Shown in pieces: positions 11,386-22,535 of a stretch of 64,000 nt of DNA. A program made the position numbers and the translations under genes. The stretch is from Rhodamnia argentea (taxonomy: Eukaryota > Streptophyta > Magnoliopsida > Myrtales > Myrtaceae), in contig NC_063157.1 of the NCBI RefSeq assembly GCF_020921035.1, positions 5,700,501 through 5,764,500 of the forward strand. Reading direction: 5' to 3'. How positions within the stretch are numbered: position 1 is the first letter of the stretch; each line of letters begins with the position of its first letter. Below the pieces are notes generated by a model. It was given only the letters and a program-made list of their open reading frames with translations. It was not told where the DNA came from and did no database searches.

Positions 11386-13015
11386 TAAGCCCTAGAGTCC
11401 CCAAAAAATTATGGGAATACTCGAAACGTTCCTTTACCTTGAAAAAGGGTGACCACTAGTAGAATTAAGATCGAGACGAGGTGACGATTGTTGGGGTATG
11501 GTTCACACTCCCGATCAATAAAAAAGCACGGGTCCATAAATTTCTTGAGCCCGTATTTTCTTGGTAGTTTGGCTAGGGTCTATGCATAACTATTGTTATA
11601 TATGATCGTTTTCTCTTGTAATTGAGAGTTGTAATAAAGAAGTAGAATATGTTAATTATAATAAAATCATTTATTAGATGTAACCCTAATTTAAGAGTAA
11701 ATCAATATAAATCTTGTGTTTAGAAATCTCTTTCTCGCCTTTATTCTTTACTTAGTTATGTTTGTATGCTGAACCGTAATAGCAAGGGCATGATAGGTGG
11801 AACGGCTGGTTATAGTAGACTCGAATGCTATATGGCGGATTAGGAGTTACAAGTAAGAAACTCGAGTTGCTTGAAAGCTGTCGGGAGTTAGAGATATAAT
11901 GATAATAGTCGGTTATAGAGAGATCCCGATAGTTTCATTTGTCGAAATCTCGAAGTACAAAAGTGTCGGAGTCTAAATGTGCAAAAGTACCCCAAATAGT
12001 TAGACCGGCTTTCAATTGGGTCCCTTGGTCTTCGCATAGGGAGGAAACACTTGACGCAACCGGGCGGCCCGACGACAAATTTGGCGTTGGACGTCTAATT
12101 TGGTCCGGGTAATTAATTTGGTCCGGTCCAACTTCAATTTAATAGAGATTTACATGGTAGAGTCTAGTCATGTCGAAATACTTGTGTAGACCTATCCCAT
12201 TCATTCAACCGATTCAATAACACGTATATCGATCATGTGAATTTGTTGTAGTCCTATCAAGATAAGTGTTTGCTCAACAACGGTCATTGTATATTATTCA
12301 TACGTGAAGCGAAAGGAATTGGTAAAATCATGTCATAATTAATCAATGTGATCAAATGCGTGATGAATTAGACGTGTTAATTCATTTTTAAGCGGCATTA
12401 GCAATATACGATTGGCTCATATCCACCTTCTCTGACTTTGCATCTAGAAAATGAGAGCTTGGGGAAACAGATACACTTCATTAGAATCACCTAAAGTCTA
12501 AATCATCAATATATTATTTATATGCGAAGCAAAGGGGGCTAATAAATTCACATCGCATGTCATGAATAAGTTCAAATGCGTGATGATTTAGATATGTCAA
12601 TCCAACATTTGTGCGAAAACGACGAGTTGGGCTTGGCTCAAATCAAGTTATCATAACATATCGAGGTGGATGATCTGGGCTTACAGAACCTAATTAGAAT
12701 CACAACCTGATCAGCTGAACTAAATCATATCTCCAATCCATGTTGGCCATATCAAGTCTAATTCCTTACATTGGGAATTGTCGGAAATTTTCCAACCATA
12801 AACTTTTCAGTCATCGCATCTTGAACGCCGAATAGCACAAATTTTGGCTTCATGTTGAGCCATCAACCTTTGTTCTTGTCATTCCCTAAAAAAGGATGTT
12901 GAATTGAGGTGTCGAATCTCACTATGGTCTATGTTCGTTTTACCGTTTGAAGCCTTGCTCAATGCACACGGACATGTATTCGTGGGATGAGTAGAGCCGA
13001 AGGATGGGACTGCCA
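11386..13015. other. Intergenic DNA with a degenerate duplication
   Basis: No gene seen. Two similar segments, about 12290-12400 and 12505-12615, both read roughly 'tatattattnatangngaagcnaa' and later 'tcaaatgcgtgatga-ttaga-gt'. This is an imperfect direct duplication with a period near 215 bases. The segment from about 11491 (tgttggggtatggttcacac) has a retrotransposon-LTR look, but I found no end or target duplication to support it. Confidence 0.45.
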
Positions 13016-13023
13016 CCAAGTTG

Positions 13024-13521
13024 CTAAGTAGCATCGACACCGACACGTGACCCGACACGACACGATACGTCGTTATAAAAAAATAAAGAATTTCGATATG
13101 TTGGGACAAGTTGCATATTAAATATATATTTTTAAATATAAGTGATAAATTATACTAGCGGCGAGTTTTTTCTTATTCTTCTGTTATATCATGATTAGTT
13201 TTTTTTTTGCTAGCTGAGTATATTAATTTTGGAGTGGCTGGATATATGACTTAAGTTTATATTTCTGATAAATTTATATTTTTTTTGTAAAGCGATAAAT
13301 TTATATTTTGATGCATAATTTATTGAAAATGCTTAAAATTGATTCGTGCTTGTCAAAATAGCTTGTCGAGATGCTGGACTCGTATGTCGTTGGAGTGTTT
13401 GGAGTGTTTGGAGCGTTGACCACGAATCTGCTGCATGTTGGAGAGTATCGAGAGAGTGTTGGAGTATCGAAGAGTGTCGAACACGACACATAAACCCTCA
13501 GATAGTGTCGGTGCTTCTTAG
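13024..13521. mobile_element. MITE with perfect 8 bp target-site duplication (hAT-like)
   Basis: The left end ctaagtagcatcgacaccga and the reverse complement of the right end ctaagaagcaccgacactat form terminal inverted repeats. The element is flanked by identical 8 bp direct repeats ccaagttg (13016-13023 and 13522-13529). It is 498 bp long, AT-rich in the middle, with 'gacacgacac' motifs near each end and a short ggagtgttt tandem run at about 13390. It has no coding capacity. The 8 bp duplication is typical of hAT transposition. Confidence 0.85.
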
Positions 13522-13674
13522 CCAAGTTGTCCAAAAGAGAAGTAAAACGCGAAGGGGAAAATAAAACCTAATTGAACATCTAATGGGCCAAAGGACCAAA
13601 TGTTTGGGCCCAATATCTGCATTAACCAACTTTGAGTGCTCAATTTTCAGCCCACACCGATAATGACCAACCCC

Positions 13675-13675
<1 letters not shown>

Positions 13676-13703
<28 letters not shown>
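13676..13703. repeat. (GA)n microsatellite upstream of SIRB
   Basis: A perfect GA run of about 28 bases, roughly 460 bases before the SIRB start codon. It is probably in the promoter or leader. Confidence 0.9.
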
Positions 13704-13706
<3 letters not shown>

Positions 13707-14161
13707 CACTTGAAACCAGGGGTGCTGGATGATTCTGAGCTCTTCGAGCTCCGCTGAAGTTTGTCGCTGCATGGCGCAATCACTTGGTGAGCTCGATGGT
13801 CAATTGAATTTATCTGGGTTCGTTGATTTTACCAGATTTGTTTAGTCTTTCCTCGTCAATCAATGAAATGTTCCGCTATCTTTCTTTTTCTTTTCCTTTT
13901 TTTTGCGGTTTTCGCCATCGTTACGATTCAATTTCGCTCGAATCATCGGATCCGAGGCGTAGACGATGAATGTGTGCACAGGCTTGAGGTGTACTGGAAT
14001 GTCGCGGCATTTTCTTTTTTTGTAGGATATTTGAAGAGATGGGCATTCTTGAAAAGCAGGAAATAGTTGGGCATGTCAGCACTGAAGCAGATGAGAATTG
14101 AAAGTGTGAAGCATGAGATATTAGGCATGTCATCGCAATTTTAGCTTCAATATCTGCACAT

Positions 14162-16275
14162 ATGTCGTCTAATTGTGTTCTTGGAAGCGGCTCAACCATG
14201 CTGATCATGTCGCCGGCCAGCCCATCTTTGGCTCGAGCTAAAAGGTATAGAGTCAAGTTGAACATTGTTGAGTACTTCTGTTTATCTGTCCCTTCCTGTA
14301 GCTCTGATATTTTTAGAACGAAATTTAGTTATCCAGTTAGCGAAACGGGAATGAGTCCCAGAGCTGCGGTCTCGAGGCCTTTAAGATTATGTGGAGGTCC
14401 GTTTAGAAGTAGATATGCATTGATAAGTTCAAGCTTGAGGCCTGAAAATGGAGGATTTGGACCGAAACCTTTCCGGATCGGTGAAAAAGATGGTCTCATC
14501 ATTGTTGACCATGGGTCAAGGCGTATAGAATCGAATCTAATGCTTAGTGAGTGAAAAATTTGGATTCTGTCTTGCTTTGAAATTCTTTACTGGGTCTGTT
14601 AATTTCTCTGCTTATCTCTGATAATGTTATGATAGTGTCTTATCTGCATTTCCAGATGAGTTCGTGGCCATGTTTCGAGATAAAACTGGGTACCCAGTTG
14701 TGGAGCCTGCTCACATGGTAAAAACTTACTTTTCTGACATTAGTTACTGAGCATATGAATTAAATTCTGCTACTGTTGACAACTTTTTGTTCTTTGCAAT
14801 AGAACAGAAGAGTTATTAGATTGTCGATTTGCTGTAAGTGGATTTAGAAGCAAATATATTGCTCTGTCTCTTCACAATCTGTGGATAAAGATAAACCATT
14901 CTTACATCGTGGGTGGTCAGTTCTTTACTTGTAACTTTGGTCCTCTAATAAATTGTATTCGCGAAAAAGGAAAAGAGCTATCTAGGATAGCAACGTGATT
15001 GACCTGGCATTCATCTCTTTTGACTTAATATTTGTAGATGATAGACTTATATTTGCCGAAGTTTTGCTTTTTGGCTTGCGTTTAGTTCGTTTTCTTCATC
15101 TTTTGCAGTTTTCTGTTGATGAAAATATGATCCTACAGCATGATGTTCTTTAGTGATTGCTCGAATTTTTGCTACTTTTGATTCATTTCTTCACGTGCTT
15201 GTCTGTACAAAGGGAAGAGGTCCGCCGGTATGCATTAGGCAAAGAGTCCTCGTTCTGAATCTCTTAGATGAATGAATTCAGTCTTTAACAATTTCAGGTT
15301 TCAAAATAACTCAGTCTAAAAAATTTGTTTTCAATTTGGCTGATCCATTGGGAAAGGCATGTAAGATTTTGGTTCTAGTGCTTGTATTAGCAAAGCATCC
15401 ATTGATGTCCTTAGGTTTCTGAGGTGAACCCATGCATGATTCATTCCATTAAATTAAGCAGGAGCTGGCAGACCCATCAATAAAGGATGCATTCGGTTCA
15501 TGTGTTCAACAAGGGGTTACTCGTGTAATAGTCAGCCCATTCTTTCTATTTCCCGGGAGACATTGGCACACGGTAGTTCTACTTTCTATCTTCTTTATTG
15601 TAGCTATGTTTTATGGATTCTCTGTTGCGCATAGAAGACTTACAGAAGTGATATATATGGTGTTACTTTCCAGGATATACCTTCTTTGACAGCTGAAGCT
15701 GCAAAGGAGCACCCTGGCGTCTCTTATATTATAACTGCACCTCTCGGCTTGCATGAGCTACTTGTGGTATGATCAGTATTCCTCTCTTTCTCATCCTCAT
15801 TACTGAAATGGTCTTAAGATATGCGGAAAGGTTAAGAAGAGTTGCATTCGTGTATTAAAAGCAGCTGAAAGATACAGCTTATTGTTCCTATCAGATCAGT
15901 TGCCACCCATTTGAAAAGGTTCTTTTCCTTGGACAATCTTTGAGGTGACCATAAGGAAGAAGTTCAACAGAAAACAATTGCCGATAATTCTGCAATATAA
16001 GCAACATTGTTTCATTTTGTGCAATTTCCTTAGTCATTTTAAGGTAAGCGCATTGATGAAAGTAACCGATATTGAAACCATCCGAGCATGATGCAGTAGA
16101 AGCTTTATATTGAATATTCAAGGTTTAGAATTTAGTTGTTCTTTGACTGTTTGAAATGCTTGCTGTTTTGCAGGATGTCGTTAATGACAGGGTCAAACAC
16201 TGCCTGAGCCATGTAGAAGGAGATGCAGACGAGTGTGAAGTTTGTGCAGGTACAGGCAAATGCAGAATCTACTAG
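14162..16275 (+). CDS. SIRB: Sirohydrochlorin ferrochelatase, chloroplastic
   Basis: Catalyses the last step of siroheme synthesis, inserting Fe2+ into sirohydrochlorin in the plastid. Siroheme is the cofactor of nitrite and sulfite reductases. Five exons: 14162-14546, 14656-14717, 15462-15572, 15674-15766 and 16174-16275. They sum to 753 nt (250 residues), close to the expected size of a plant SirB plus transit peptide. The first about 100 residues are Ser/Arg-rich and transit-peptide-like. The CbiX-type domain follows: GLIIVDHGSRR with the metal-binding His, then LNEFVAMFRDKTGYPVVEPAHM, VIVSPFFLFPGRHW with the second His, and HPGVSYIITAPLGLHELLV. The C terminus CEVCAGTGKCRIY holds three cysteines, as in plant enzymes reported to bind an Fe-S cluster. 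Start chosen as the first ATG of the open frame; an untranslated upstream exon is possible. Confidence 0.93.
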
Positions 16276-17060
16276 GTTAATGGTGCAACATTTTCCCTTC
16301 ACTGGAAATTGCCATTGAAAAAATCTGAGGGAAATGTTGGGAAATTGCTCCTCAGCGTGATTGTCCTCCGCGGTCAATCCAAGTGCAACTGCTATTACGT
16401 GAAAATCATGTGGTTCCCAGAACCAACTGGGTTGAGGCCATAATGCAACGATTTTGCAGTAAATTTCTGGGGAGTAGGTGTTCCAGCATGTGTCTATTAC
16501 TTCACGATCATCTCTCAACTTTGGCCTCAATAAGGATTTCTGGTTCAAACTTGTGGAATGTGTTCTTCATCAACTTAACTAGCTCAGGTGTGATCATCTC
16601 AACAGAGCTAGATGCAATCAGGTCTGGTATTTATGTCGACGAGAGTGATTAGCTGAATCTGATGTCATGAGTTTTCTCCATTGTAAGAAAAACCTCTGTG
16701 ATTACCATGCGCCACCTTTGTACATCGTGTAGTTATGCGGCCGAACTTAGTCTGTCTGTCAGAATCTTCATGTCACTTGTGTCTCTGTATCAACAAGCAA
16801 TAAAATTGCTACAACTGTCGGACCGGATAAAGACGGGAAAGCACCACAACTCACTGTTTATGACAGTTTGATGCGTGATGCTGTTACAAGTCACGTAGCA
16901 ATGTACACATACGAACTGGAGAAGCCTCTCCTTGCAATAGAATGCTTGCACTGTTTATCACCTGTGGTATTACTTTTAGCCAAATTTCTCACCTATTGTA
17001 TTGCTGGGCAACTTTTTGAGTTTCCTAAAGAGACCTCAATGATATCCTTGATCTGCTTAT
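16276..17060. other. Gap between SIRB and the J-protein gene, both 3' ends
   Basis: The two genes converge here. An AATAAA at 16799-16804 on the plus strand could be the SIRB poly(A) signal, which would mean a 3' untranslated region of about 0.5 kb. Nothing else is recognised. Confidence 0.5.
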
Positions 17061-18519
17061 TCACTTCTTGTTCCACGTGTTTAAGCCGAAAAGTTCGGCG
17101 AGTTTCCAGAATCTCGAGAACTTCTCCATTTTAATCTTCATACTCGCATCTGCCCGTGCCTTTGCTTGAGCGGGTGTTTCTTCTTCAGTTGCTGCTGTAG
17201 CTGCAAAAGAAAACGAGTCCAGTAAGTTCATCAGATTTTGGAAGTCAGTTCAGAAGATGATGGGTGTAGCGAGGAGGGTTGTCGGCAAAATTACTGGTCG
17301 CAGGCTGTTCTTTGAGTTGCTTGGAGAGGGTCTTAGCTGCCATGAAAACATTCGAAGGTCTTTCCCAGCCGCCTCCAAACACGCCATAACCATCCTTGGG
17401 CTGAGGTTGCGTCAGAAACTCGAGCAGTCCCAGTTCTTCCCTCTCCACCCAGTGTATGCAGTTCACCGGGCATGACTCTGCCGACACCTGCAGAACGATT
17501 GTTTCTTTGAATCCGCAACACAGTATCAACTAACGAAAAATGGGACGATGACAGGACTGCTTGTGTACAGCAAAATAGAGAAGCACTTGCCTCCAGCTTT
17601 TGCTCATCATCCCCATACTGGACTTTCACTCTAGCACACCCGAGTTCGTCGTCCATGACGAAAGTGTTGCTTGCGTGATGCACGCATTCTCTGCACCCTG
17701 AAACCATCGAACTACCGATTTGAAACGGATGCCTCGAATCAGCTGGGAATTCAGAAAAAGAAAACTATTATAGCAGGGAGTGAAGAAAGGACCTATGCAG
17801 GCATTTGCATCTACAAACAGAGCATGTGATCTAACAGGCCCTTTCCACGAGCTATAACCAATATCAGAACAGCCTCTTCTGAATCTTGTCCCCACTCGAC
17901 CAGTGGAGGCATCATAGTCTCTCCTCAGGTCATCTCTCATCAGCACCCTGTAAGCCTCATTCAGCAGCAGAGTATACTCATGACCCTGAAAGCAAAAACG
18001 CCAACAGCCCTTCAAGTCAAATTATCTAGTTTAGCTCAAAAGAAGACAGGTTTTGCAAGACCACGAGGCCGTGTTGAGAATAAGGTGAATCTGTCTGACC
18101 TGCTGGCCAGCGACATCGGGATGATGCTTCTTTTGCAGCTTCCTGTAAGCCTCTCTGACCTCTCGCGAACTCGAATCCGCCGAAACCCCGAGCAGCTCGT
18201 AATAGTTCTTCTCTAATCTTAAGCTTCTCCTGGCCTTTCTACCGCAACACGTGATGACTCCATATCTCTGCCTGCAGCTAGAAAACAAAAATCGGGCTAA
18301 GAAGATTGTCCGTCCGAGGATGTTACTCTGCTTACTGGACAACAAATTTTCGATCTGAACTTATGGTAGACACATGAACTGAGCTTATCGAACAAAATTC
18401 GCGGAGCTTCGATTTGGTGATCACCTTGAAACGGGCTTCCCCGTGTTGAGAAAGGCATGATGTATGTGGGAATGTTTTGGCGCTAGGAATTGGTGAGCAG
18501 GTCCTAGAGAGGCTGCCAT
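17061..18519 (-). CDS. Chloroplast J-protein with ferredoxin-like domain (DJC76/DJC77/DJC82 group)
   Basis: Hsp70 co-chaperone of the plastid with an added 4Fe-4S-type domain. Six exons on the minus strand: 18519-18425, 18277-18100, 17985-17793, 17697-17591, 17487-17295 and 17200-17061. They sum to 906 nt (301 residues). The N terminus (MAASLGPAHQFL) looks like a transit peptide. The J domain follows (NYYELLGVSADSSSREVREAYRKL, then KKHHPDVAG with the HPD motif, then LLNEAYRVLMRDDLRRDYD). After it comes a cysteine set, ACIGCRECVHHASNTF and SAESCPVNCIHWVERE, spaced like a ferredoxin cluster. The intron at 17488-17590 uses a GC donor (GAG/GCAAGT). The start at 18519 was chosen because only this upstream exon is open, ends in AG/GTGATC and supplies the two bases needed by exon 2. 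The closest Arabidopsis relative is probably At2g42750, from memory. Confidence 0.88.
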
Positions 18520-19115
18520 ATCCTATGCTGGTGTTTGTTGTTCTGCATAATCATCAGCGTCTGTCTTTGAATGTTACTGTTGAGGCTGGAGATATTTCTT
18601 AGCTTCCAGGATAATTGGATATTTTCTCATTGGCCCTCGCCTTCTAGGATCGTCTACCAATCGCGGACCTCCACGTATCCTAAAGTGCTCAAGCGAAGGA
18701 CCCCCTTTAGAAACAATCAGGTGAGAAAATTTTAAAATTTTCCATCGCTGTCTTCGAAAAATATTTACGGATCTTTACTTTTATTCATCTCATGTTCAAA
18801 AATTCTCACTAAAAAAGTTGAGCCAATAGATGAAAGGACACTACACATACATAAAAAAACAGGTAAATCCGTAAATAAGCGAGATATTTCGACAGTAATA
18901 GATAGAAATTGAGATTATTACAAAGTTAGGTCCGCGTAAATAAATCTGAGTGGCAAGAACTTTATATTGCATTGGTTTGAGCTCTCTCTGTTCAGTCCAG
19001 TACCTCTGCACCAGCCATGACTGATCATGAGCCCTCGTCCCCATTCGATTCCCCACAGAGTGAATGACAGCAACAGGCTTTATTGGCTCGTCGATCCGCT
19101 GGCGATCGCCCTGTC
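18520..19115. other. Gap between J-protein start and NRT2.7 stop
   Basis: The promoter region of the J-protein and the 3' flank of NRT2.7, both on the minus strand. No clear TATA box or repeat was identified. Confidence 0.4.
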
Positions 19116-21899
19116 TCAGTCCAACAACCAGTAATCATCCTCGTCCGCATCCAGATCATCGGACGGACCACAGAACATGCCGCCCCACCGCGGGAAGTAG
19201 ATGAGGGCGACGGGGAGGGTGCAGACAAGCATCAAGAGGCCCATCAGCGATATGCTCGTCTGCCTCGACATGCCGGAGCCCGAGAACAGGAGCAGTTGCG
19301 TCACGACTGCCCCCACCGTCCCCCCGCTCCCCGTCATTCCCGAGATCACTCCGAGCGACCTGCGATTGGACAAATATGAGTTCCGTATTGAATTCGGTAT
19401 CTTGAAGGCGGTAAGGATCATTCTGTTCCTAATTAGAGATAGTTGGGAGAACAAACTTAGCCTAGTTTGAAAATGTGATGCATCCAATTAACTATAGCCA
19501 TGAATGTAACTGATCTCCATTTCCGCCTGCTTGGAACTTTTTCGACACCCCCTATATTCCTTTTCCATATCAACTAAAATAAAATCAATCTCCTCTTTAG
19601 GCTCCCTAAAGTGCAATACAACCCGACTTCCGCTCGGCCTGGTTCACAAGGGCCCGGACCCCATTGAACCTCGGGTCCCATGGCTAGACCCGGGACCCCG
19701 GGCCCTATAAAAGTCATGTCGACATTTTCTCATTTATACAAGCCAAACCCCGGAAAATATAAGGACGCAAAACCGAGAAAAGGTTTTTCCCCGACACTTT
19801 CCTAATCGGACGACAGGACTCTTCAACTAGTCACATGCTCTAGAAAGAAACCTCCAAAGGACCAACAAATAAATTCCGTGAAAGAATTTGCATGGCTTGG
19901 TACGCATTTCGAACTTGGGACCTCGGTATAATCCAAAGTTTCAATTTGTCCATTTCGTCATAAAGTCTCCCCCTGCCATCTTTATCTTAATCAACACGAC
20001 GCTACTGGGGGTGACTGTTGCTCTATAATGTCCTGTTCCTGCCCGGTGCTGCCTGAAGCTTACATGAAGGGAAATGTTGACCCACACCCCTTTTCTTTAC
20101 ATAAAGCATAGGGTTCAATTTACACGCACACAAAAAAAAGAGAGTCATATTATAGCATTTTGCACAAGCGGCTAATTATACTATTGATTTGAAACGATGC
20201 CCAGTTATAATCCTCAAATCAACGGGCGATAAGAAAACTTGTGTAAAATTTTGATTTACATCTTAGGTGTATGCCCGATTTTTTCCCTAAACTAATTTGG
20301 CGTCGGATCCATGTTTCTACTTTGTAACGCATAATTAACCTACAATTTGATAAGGACCTATGTTTTATTTATATCGTAGGCGTACAATATGTAATTCGGC
20401 AAAAAGGAAGAGTCTGTCTCATAAGTCACGACCTTATATGAATTATGAACTTTGTGGTGATAAAAAGTTTGTGTCTTATTGCAAGAGAAAAATGCCATGC
20501 ATACCGAGATTGATTCATAAAAATTGATGCACTAAAAATGATGCGTTAAACTATTAATTATGAGAATTAAATATGGTTCATTTATTTAGACATTCACGTA
20601 TTAGCGAATCGATTTTGCGTATTGATTTTAGCGTATCTAGCATTGATTTTATGCTATCTGTTTAGAGAGCTACATTAAGCGAGAGAGCGAAACGAATTTG
20701 AGTACTGACCGTTTGGAGACGAAAGGGACCACGCCGAACGTGAGCCCAGCGGCGGCCTGGACGAGCGCGCCGAAGCAACACATGACCGCGATGGAGCCCC
20801 ATAGTGACCCGACCCGCCCGAGCCACACGCACAGCAGCCCCGCTGCCGTCTGCACCCCCCACAGCCCCCACAGCCGCCCCCTCATCCCGAACCTCCGCCC
20901 CAGGATGTCGGAGGCCACCCCTCCCGCCGGCCTCGTCACGCAGTTCGCCGCCCCGAAGCACGCTGCGATCAGCCCTGCCACCTCCAGCCTCACCCCGAAC
21001 CGGTCGTAGAAGTACTGCGCCAGTATGTTGTCCGTCGTCAGCTCGACCCCGAAGCAATATCCGTACGTCAGGCCGAGGATCCACCCTCTGTAATTCCTCA
21101 AGCCGTGCATGAGAACGTCGAACAAGCCCTCTTCTGAGCTCTTAATGTTCCCGTTGTTTTGGTTTTTCTTTTTTCTGTAATCGTTGTTACGTTTGTAGTT
21201 ACCGTTTGGCAAGTCTTGGCCAAATGCTAAGACCATGATTGCGGTAGCGATTTGGAATATCGCCGGTACGATGAACGAGAGCCGCCATGCCAAGGACGAT
21301 GACAGGCGGAGGTCCTTCATTAGGGAGGCGTAGATGAGTGGCATCACCAGCTGAGTCAGCCCTGAACCCACGTTGGCCCACCCAGCAGCGACTCCATTGG
21401 CGAGGCCGACGACCTCCGCGGCGAACATGGAGCTCATCCAGAACTGGTTTGCCACGAAGTTGGCCAGCGAGAACCCGACGAAGAACCGCACTGCGATGAA
21501 GCCCGCCGGGGTGGTGACAAGGGCGGCCGCAAGGACCGCGGGCGCGGTGAGGAGGGAGAGCACCGCGGAGGCGACGCGGGGCCCCACGAGGTCGCAGGCG
21601 GGGCCCATGGCGAGGCGGGAGAGGATGGCGCCGGCGAAGGAGGCGACGCCTGCGGCGCCGACGTCGGACGGGGTGAGGCGGAGGTCGTGGCGGATGACGG
21701 GGAGGAGTGGGGGGATGGAGAAGGTGGCGAAGAAGCAGGAGAAGAGGGAGAGCCACGCGAGGTGGAAGGCGCGCATGTGGGGGGAGGTCGGCGCTGAGAA
21801 GGGGCGGAACGCGGTGGCCCTGCCGCTCGGGTCCACCGGGAGCTGGCCGGAGTGGGAAGGCTCAGGTCGTTTCATCGGTCGGTGGCCGTGGGCTTCCAT
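19116..21899 (-). CDS. NRT2.7: High-affinity nitrate transporter NRT2.7 (vacuolar)
   Basis: Nitrate/nitrite porter of the major facilitator superfamily. Arabidopsis NRT2.7 sits in the tonoplast and loads nitrate into seed vacuoles. Two exons: 21899-20710 and 19359-19116, 1,434 nt (477 residues) in all, near the 493 of Arabidopsis. The N terminus PVDPSGRATAFRPFS...RAFHLAWLSLFSCFFATFSIPPL matches NRT2.7 rather than NRT2.1 or NRT2.5. The nitrate-porter signatures AAGWANVGSG and TRPAGGVASDILG, and the MFS motif GRRFGMRGR, are present. The last exon gives SLGVISGMTGSGGTVGAVVTQ and ends with an acidic tail (CGPSDDLDADEDDYWLLD). The 1,350 bp intron is GT-AG with the codon for Arg split across it. 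First-exon codon use is strongly GC-rich compared with the surroundings. Most of the twelve expected membrane segments can be followed in the hydrophobic stretches. Confidence 0.95.
19706..19713 (+). promoter_or_regulatory. TATA-like site inside the NRT2.7 intron, antisense
   Basis: TATAAAAG preceded by a GC-rich, palindrome-laden stretch (acccgggaccccgggccc). It resembles a promoter of an old retroelement fragment. The function is unproven. Confidence 0.25.
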
Positions 21900-21970
21900 G
21901 GTTGGGAGAAGAGAAGGGTGCTAAAAGAAACCTCAAAAGAATGCGTTTTTCAGAAGGGAATTCAGAGAAA

Positions 21971-21978
21971 TTATATAG
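21971..21978 (-). promoter_or_regulatory. TATA box of NRT2.7
   Basis: On the minus strand the sequence reads ctatataatttctctg, about 75 bases upstream of the start codon at 21899. Confidence 0.55.
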
Positions 21979-22535
21979 GGGCATGGACTTGGGATTTAGT
22001 GCAAAAATTCATTTTGGCATGGATAAATTTTCCAGTAAAAAAGTGCACGTTTGCTACCCAAAAAAAATAAAAATATAAAAAAATGAGACAGAGCAATAAA
22101 TAAATATTTAATCAAGTATATAACAATTGATCCTCGTTGAAATAGATGCCCAATAAAAATCAGTCCTATGTTGTCACTTGGTCAAGAGAGAAGAAGATAC
22201 CATCGTTTCAATAATGATGCCCTAATTTCAAGCGACATCAACGTGGCCTTCTGTCCAAAATAGGACAAATAGATGGGAAAGTTCGATTGGAAGAGGGATG
22301 TGCTTGCTTTGCGGCTCTCGACAATTTCTCTTCTCCACCACATAATTCCCAACATGAATTACTGTTGGTTCATTAAAAAAGATATAAGGATTAATATCAC
22401 GAAAAACTCCAAACTGATATAATTGTGATAAGTTTATTTCCATTAAATTGTGTTAATACCACGAAAACCTTCAGACATAAAAATTGCTAAGAGAGAGCTC
22501 AAGCCCGAACTCGTTAACATATCTAGTTGGACATA
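21979..22535. other. NRT2.7 upstream region, nothing recognised
   Basis: AT-rich DNA upstream of the nitrate transporter. I saw no certain regulatory motif beyond the TATA box. Confidence 0.4.

Noticed and set aside
11491..11760. Possible Copia LTR starting tgttggggtatgg
   Set aside because: No matching end, second copy or target duplication was identified.
19880..20100. Possible SINE in the NRT2.7 intron (ttcgaacttgggacctcgg, a B-box-like word on the minus strand)
   Set aside because: No A box at the right distance, no tail and no target duplication could be found.
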